Below, piece after piece: positions 60,493-64,000 of a stretch of 64,000 bases of DNA; within the stretch, counting starts at the first letter, position 1, and each line of letters starts with the position of its first letter. Source of the DNA: Alterisphingorhabdus sp038748365 (lineage in GTDB: Bacteria; Pseudomonadota; Alphaproteobacteria; Sphingomonadales; Sphingomonadaceae). The notes under the pieces were generated by a model. That model searched no databases. It was not told the origin of the DNA and worked only from the letters and a program-made list of their open reading frames with translations. The position numbers and the translations under genes are program-made. The stretch is taken from positions 1 to 64,000 of the forward strand of contig JBCDIZ010000008.1 of assembly GCA_038748365.1 (NCBI GenBank), in the 5' to 3' direction.

Positions 60493-61194
60493 TTAAGCAG
60501 CCTGGCTTGCTTCGTCTGACTGTGGATCGCGCAGTACATAGCCGCGACCCCATACGGTTTCGATATAGTTTTCACCATCACAGGCCAGCGCCAGTTTCTT
60601 GCGCAGCTTGCAGATGAAAACGTCGATGATCTTGAGCTCGGGCTCGTCCATGCCACCATAGAGATGGTTGAGGAACATTTCCTTGGTCAGCGTCGTACCT
60701 TTACGCAGGCTGAGCAGTTCAAGCATGGCATATTCTTTGCCGGTCAGGTGCACACGGGCACCATCAACCTCAACCGTCTTGGCATCGAGATTGACCGCCA
60801 GCTTGCCGGTGCGGATAACCGATTGTGAATGGCCCTTGGAACGACGGACAACCGCGTGAATGCGAGCAACCAGTTCTTCGCGATGGAAAGGCTTGGTGAC
60901 ATAGTCATCGGCACCAAAACCGAAAGAGCGGACCTTGCTGTCCATCTCCGAAACACCGGAAAGGATGAGCACCGGCGTCTGCACCTTGGCAACGCGGAGC
61001 TTCTTCAGGACATCATAGCCGTGCATGTCCGGCAGATTGAGGTCGAGAAGGATGATGTCGTAATCGTAAAGCTTACCCAGATCGAGGCCTTCTTCGCCAA
61101 GATCGGTGGTGTAGACATTAAACCCTTCGGTGGTCAGCATCAGCTCAATGGCCTTTGCTGTAGTCGGTTCATCTTCAATCAGCAGCACGCGCAT
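60493..61194 (-). CDS. ctrA: Cell cycle master response regulator CtrA
   Basis: OmpR-family regulator of alphaproteobacterial cell cycle, motility and replication. The 233-residue product has a receiver with MRVLLIEDEPTTAKAIELML and Asp51 in ILLDLNLPDMHGYDVL, and a winged-helix domain with TGKEYAMLELLSLRKGTTLTK and KIIDVFICKLRKKLA, almost identical to the Caulobacter protein over these stretches. C-terminal Ala-Ala supports ClpXP degradation. A CtrA box and GANTC sites lie upstream. Confidence 0.98.
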   Translation of the reverse strand: MRVLLIEDEPTTAKAIELMLTTEGFNVYTTDLGEEGLDLGKLYDYDIILLDLNLPDMHGYDVLKKLRVAKVQTPVLILSGVSEMDSKVRSFGFGADDYVTKPFHREELVARIHAVVRRSKGHSQSVIRTGKLAVNLDAKTVEVDGARVHLTGKEYAMLELLSLRKGTTLTKEMFLNHLYGGMDEPELKIIDVFICKLRKKLALACDGENYIETVWGRGYVLRDPQSDEASQAA

Positions 61195-61505
61195 AAGGCA
61201 GCCCCTTGTTTCTACTGGTTCCGTCGCAAAGCGAAAACGGCTCGTCCGGTCTTCGCAGTGAATTAACCATAATGTTTCTGAAGATTAAAGGTTAATTTCG
61301 CGTTAAACCGCTAAACTCCACGAGTCGCGACGACTCAAATAGGCCGGAAACCCGCAGAAATGAGTCAGTTAGGCGTCGCTCAGGTGAGGCAAAAAACTTT
61401 CCTGAAAGGGGTGCTAAAAGGCTGATTTTTGCCCCGACGGACCTTGAAAACGTAAATATTCACTCCGCACTGACAGGCAAATCAGTCCCTTTCGGGTATA
61501 TTTTC
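61195..61505 (-). promoter_or_regulatory. ctrA upstream control region (CtrA box and CcrM sites)
   Basis: About 310 bases without a gene. TTAA-N7-TTAA (61292-61306) is a perfect CtrA box, and AATTAACCAT at 61261 is a half-site. Three GANTC sites lie at 61322-61326, 61332-61336 and 61362-61366, the first two forming GAGTC-GCGAC-GACTC. The rest (61380-61505) shows no clear signal. Confidence 0.6.
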
Positions 61506-62384
61506 TTAACCCAATGTCGTGCCAGCACGGGCAATAATTGCATCCATGGCAGCGCGGATGCGAGGTGTATCGCGTAGGTCGCGATGGACACCGAGATGCA
61601 CGGGCGGCGGTTCGGGCAGCTCATCGGTTTCTATCCGCGCCAAACCCGGCACCAGTTCCTCGACCAGTTCCGGCAACAGTCCAACACCGAGCCCCAGAGC
61701 GATCGCCTGTGCCTGCAATAACCGGTCATTGCTGCGGAAGCAGAGATGCGCATCGGGCAACAGGTTATGCATCCATCGTATTTGAGGCAGATGCATCTGG
61801 TCATCCATCACCGTGACCAGTGGCACATCATTCGGCCAGTCAGCCATATCAGGTTGGCGCGCTGCTCTATCGACCGAGGCATAGAGGCGGTGATGCAGAT
61901 AGCCGACACGGCGGGTGATAATGCTCTGCCCTTCAAATGGCGCAACGCGCAGGGCGATGTCCGCCTCGCGCTTGGAAAGGCTGAAGCTGCGCGATCCGGG
62001 GACAAGCTCAAAACTGACACCAGGATTTTCCAGGCACAGTTCGGCCATGGCGGGTACGACAATATGCCCCGCGAGCAATTCCACCGTGGTAATCCGTACC
62101 ACGCCCTCCAGCCGCATATCGCCGCCGCTAATGGTGCGCTCTGCCGCGTCCATCTGCTCACGCATCACCTGAGCATGGGCCATGACCTGTTCGCCCAATG
62201 GCGTGAGTACAAAGCCGCGCGGCATAGATTGCAGCAGCCGCGCCCCCGCGCGCTGTTCCAGCGCTTTCAGGCGGCGGCCCATGGTCGGCTGGGTTACACC
62301 GAGCTGACGCGCTGCGGCCGAAAGACTACCCGTTTCGGCAATCTCCAAAAATGTCTGCAGGTCATTCCAGTCCAGTTTATCCAT
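61506..62384 (-). CDS. LysR-family transcriptional regulator
   Basis: A 292-residue regulator. The N-terminal winged helix is WNDLQTFLEIAETGSLSAAARQLGVTQPTMGRRLKALEQ (residues 5-43), and the rest is a periplasmic-binding-like effector domain. It diverges from the DoxX gene, with a TATAGTCAGTATA element (62394-62406) in the gap, so it probably controls the DoxX-pirin-azoreductase genes. Effector unknown. Confidence 0.92.
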   Translation of the reverse strand: MDKLDWNDLQTFLEIAETGSLSAAARQLGVTQPTMGRRLKALEQRAGARLLQSMPRGFVLTPLGEQVMAHAQVMREQMDAAERTISGGDMRLEGVVRITTVELLAGHIVVPAMAELCLENPGVSFELVPGSRSFSLSKREADIALRVAPFEGQSIITRRVGYLHHRLYASVDRAARQPDMADWPNDVPLVTVMDDQMHLPQIRWMHNLLPDAHLCFRSNDRLLQAQAIALGLGVGLLPELVEELVPGLARIETDELPEPPPVHLGVHRDLRDTPRIRAAMDAIIARAGTTLG

Positions 62385-62393
62385 GCAAAAACG

Positions 62394-62406
62394 TATAGTC
62401 AGTATA
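62394..62406. promoter_or_regulatory. Candidate LysR operator
   Basis: TATA-GTCAG-TATA, a short partly symmetric element directly upstream of the LysR start and about 80 bases from DoxX. It is shorter than the usual T-N11-A box, so the call is tentative. Confidence 0.3.
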
Positions 62407-62483
62407 GATTTTTCGTCAATTCCATACAGGAACGATTGCGCCTATCTCCTGTGCATCGCTTCACCGCATTTGGGAGACAGACA

Positions 62484-62924
62484 ATGACACAGACAATTTC
62501 AGACGACCCCGACCTAACCGCCTATGGCACCGCGTTACTGCGAGTTTCACTCGGCACCATGCTGGCTGCACATGGCCTGCTCAAGCTGCTGGTCTTCACG
62601 CCTGCCGGCACCGCCGCTTTCTTTGAGAGCATCGGTTTTGCCGGGTTCCTCGCCTATCCGGTTATCGCTGCAGAAGTCATCGGCGGCGCTGCCCTGATCC
62701 TCGGATTCAAGACTCGCATGGTATCACTTGCGCTGGTGCCGCTGTTGATCGGTGCTACCATCCCGCATGCTGGCAATGGTTGGCTGTTCTCCAGCCCGAA
62801 TGGCGGCTGGGAGTTTCCGGTCTTTTGGGCAATCGTGCTGATTGTACAGGCTATGCTGGGCCGTGGTGCCTTCGCTATCGATAGCATGCGCGATCAGGGC
62901 ACGCTGCAAGCCCAGCCTGCTTAA
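62484..62924 (+). CDS. DoxX family membrane protein
   Basis: A 146-residue four-helix membrane protein. The DoxX signature is LLRVSLGTMLAAHGLLKLL (residues 19-37) followed by VIAAEVIGGAALILGF and the IPHAGNGWLFSSPNGGWEFP loop. Such proteins associate with thiol or redox systems. It is the first gene of a run with pirin and azoreductase, opposite LysR. A hairpin follows the stop. Confidence 0.92.
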   Translation: MTQTISDDPDLTAYGTALLRVSLGTMLAAHGLLKLLVFTPAGTAAFFESIGFAGFLAYPVIAAEVIGGAALILGFKTRMVSLALVPLLIGATIPHAGNGWLFSSPNGGWEFPVFWAIVLIVQAMLGRGAFAIDSMRDQGTLQAQPA

Positions 62925-62941
62925 CCTGAATAATTTTCCCC

Positions 62942-62980
62942 GGGTGTCGGCTTCCCCTCCAGCGGACACCCACCCCTTTT
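62942..62980 (+). terminator. Possible terminator between DoxX and pirin genes
   Basis: GGGTGTC-GGCTTCCCCTCCAGCG-GACACCC followed by ACCCCTTTT. The stem is 7 bases with a 16-base loop, a weak attenuator at best. Confidence 0.45.
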
Positions 62981-63009
62981 ATCAACCCACCAAGTGAAGG
63001 AGACATATT

Positions 63010-63732
63010 ATGTTGGACAAACGCCCATTTGAGACGCTTGGTCACGCCAATCATGGCTGGCTCAACGCCCGGCATCACTTTTCCTTTGGATCCTATTTTG
63101 ACCGGGATCGCATGAACTGGGGCGCGCTGCGCGTATGGAATGATGACGAAATCGCCGCCAAAAGCGGTTTCCCCACCCATCCGCATCAGGACATGGAGAT
63201 TATCACCTATGTCCGTCAGGGCGCGATCACGCACCGCGATTCCATGGGTAATGAGGGCCGCACCGAAGCTGGCGATGTTCAGGTGATGAGCGCTGGCACC
63301 GGGGTTCAGCATAGCGAATTCAACCTCGAAGACGAGGAAACCCGTCTGTTCCAGATCTGGATCATCCCACGCGAGCGCGGTGGTGAACCGCGCTGGGATG
63401 CCCGCGAATTTCCGCGTGGCGACCGGTCTGGCAAGCTCGAAGTGCTGGCCAGCGGCTATGCTGACGATGTTGCAGAAGGCGCGCTAGAAATCCGCGCTGA
63501 TGCCCGGCTCTATGCCGCGACACTGCAAGATGGTGAGAGCGTCACCTATGCCGCACCCGAAGGTCAAGTCGCTTATGCCGTGCCATCCAAAGGCACGTTG
63601 CTGGCCAATGATGTGACGGTGGATACACGCGATGGCATTGCCATTGGCGGCGATGGCCCTGTCACCTTCACCGCCCAGGGCGAGACCGAGATCGTTCTCG
63701 TCGAAACTGCGGACAACATCACCATGCACTAA
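63010..63732 (+). CDS. Pirin family protein
   Basis: Two-cupin protein of 240 residues. The metal site in the N-terminal cupin is visible: HPHQDMEII (His57, His59) and GVQHSEFN (His101, Glu103). Bacterial pirins often act as quercetinases or as redox partners. AAGGAG at 62996-63001 is the ribosome-binding site. It is followed by a terminator hairpin and an azoreductase gene. Confidence 0.93.
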   Translation: MLDKRPFETLGHANHGWLNARHHFSFGSYFDRDRMNWGALRVWNDDEIAAKSGFPTHPHQDMEIITYVRQGAITHRDSMGNEGRTEAGDVQVMSAGTGVQHSEFNLEDEETRLFQIWIIPRERGGEPRWDAREFPRGDRSGKLEVLASGYADDVAEGALEIRADARLYAATLQDGESVTYAAPEGQVAYAVPSKGTLLANDVTVDTRDGIAIGGDGPVTFTAQGETEIVLVETADNITMH

Positions 63733-63739
63733 CCACGTT

Positions 63740-63775
63740 CAGGGTCAGGCGAAAGCCTGGCCCTGATTTGTTTTA
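63740..63775 (+). terminator. Rho-independent terminator after pirin
   Basis: CAGGGTCAGGC, loop GAAA, GCCTGGCCCTG, then ATTTGTTTT. An 11-base stem with a GT pair. It separates pirin from the azoreductase gene, so azoR probably depends on read-through or on its own promoter. Confidence 0.85.
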
Positions 63776-63805
63776 CCCCCTGACAGACCCCAAAGGAGAT
63801 TACTC

Positions 63806-64000
63806 ATGACCATATTGCATATCGATTCCAGCGCCCTGACCGATGGCTCTTCAAGCCGAAAAATGACGCGCGCCATCGTTGATCAGCTTGCACATGACGA
63901 AGTGATTTATCGCGATGTTGCCAAAGGCCTGCCTTTTGTCACCGAAGACTGGGTAGGAGCCAACTTTACCGATGATGCAGAGCGTAGCGACCTGCAGAAA
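63806..64000 (+). CDS. azoR: FMN-dependent NADH-azoreductase, partial (5' end only)
   Basis: The first 65 codons of a gene that runs off the window. The start MTILHIDSSALTDGSSSRK matches the AzoR FMN-phosphate loop, and IVDQLAHDEVIYRDVAKGLPFV follows (split at residue 26). GGAG at 63794-63797 is the ribosome-binding site. Together with DoxX and pirin it makes a quinone or redox stress set under LysR. Confidence 0.85.
   Translation, partial: MTILHIDSSALTDGSSSRKMTRAIVDQLAHDEVIYRDVAKGLPFVTEDWVGANFTDDAERSDLQK

Noticed and set aside
61746..62483. Plus-strand open frame upstream of and in frame with DoxX
   Set aside because: It is antisense to the LysR gene. The DoxX family start is the ATG at 62484.

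Overview
The window looks like chromosomal DNA of an alphaproteobacterium of the order Sphingomonadales. The evidence is a CtrA master regulator, a PhyR/NepR general stress response locus, a Coq4-family protein, a CtaG/CtaB/cox gene order and a DUF2849/DUF934 sulfite reduction cluster typical of this group, and several families of short GC-rich intergenic dyad repeats of a kind common in sphingomonad genomes. I cannot name the genus. Nearly all of the window is core metabolism. I see no prophage, transposase, CRISPR array, rRNA or tRNA.

Layout: 19-6417 (minus) is an aa3-type cytochrome c oxidase operon (coxB, coxA, ctaB, a small membrane protein, ctaG, coxC, surf1). 6612-9718 (plus) carries pyrE, pdxJ, a small membrane protein, acpS and lepB. 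9949-17109 is mixed: an AI-2E family permease, three hydrolase or aldolase genes, FKBP and rpsU on minus, an orphan [2Fe-2S] subunit, arsC and an orphan ParA. 17491-21403 (plus) is rpiB, glyA, two tandem zinc-ribbon paralogs, nrdR and a tRNA methyltransferase, followed by chorismate mutase (minus) and rpsD (plus). 22983-26035 is the general stress response locus: phyR diverges from nepR and a PhyP-like degenerate sensor kinase, and two overlapping divergent EcfG-type promoters lie between them. No ecfG sigma gene is present there.

26017-31482 (minus) is the queuosine/CoA/isoprenoid series tgt, queA, cyclophilin, coaD, ispA, xseB. It is interrupted by a plus-strand DUF2282 (bufferin BufA1-like) lipoprotein gene that stands alone. 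31606-39019 (plus, except coq4) holds a membrane protein, a purL gene whose 3' part differs in codon use, DUF3052, coq4 with a palindromic operator over its promoter, an iodotyrosine-deiodinase-like flavoprotein, DUF418, and the iron-storage pair bfd/bfr behind a Fur-like box. 39120-45565 (minus) is an Hpt protein, der, bamB, a TPR protein, a glycosyltransferase and a hydrolase.

45604-53073 (plus) is selO, astD and the assimilatory sulfite cluster (SUMT, DUF2849, sulfite reductase, DUF934, cysH). Two dyad repeats have altered this cluster; one of them now encodes the C-terminus of the SUMT. 53168-60401 holds a low-GC hypothetical gene, dnaB (minus), UPF0262, a degenerate GH25 protein, cdd, dcd, a secreted unknown, an enoyl reductase-like protein and a phosphatase. 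60493-64000 holds ctrA (minus) with CtrA and CcrM sites upstream, then a LysR regulator divergent from DoxX, pirin and a truncated azoreductase gene.
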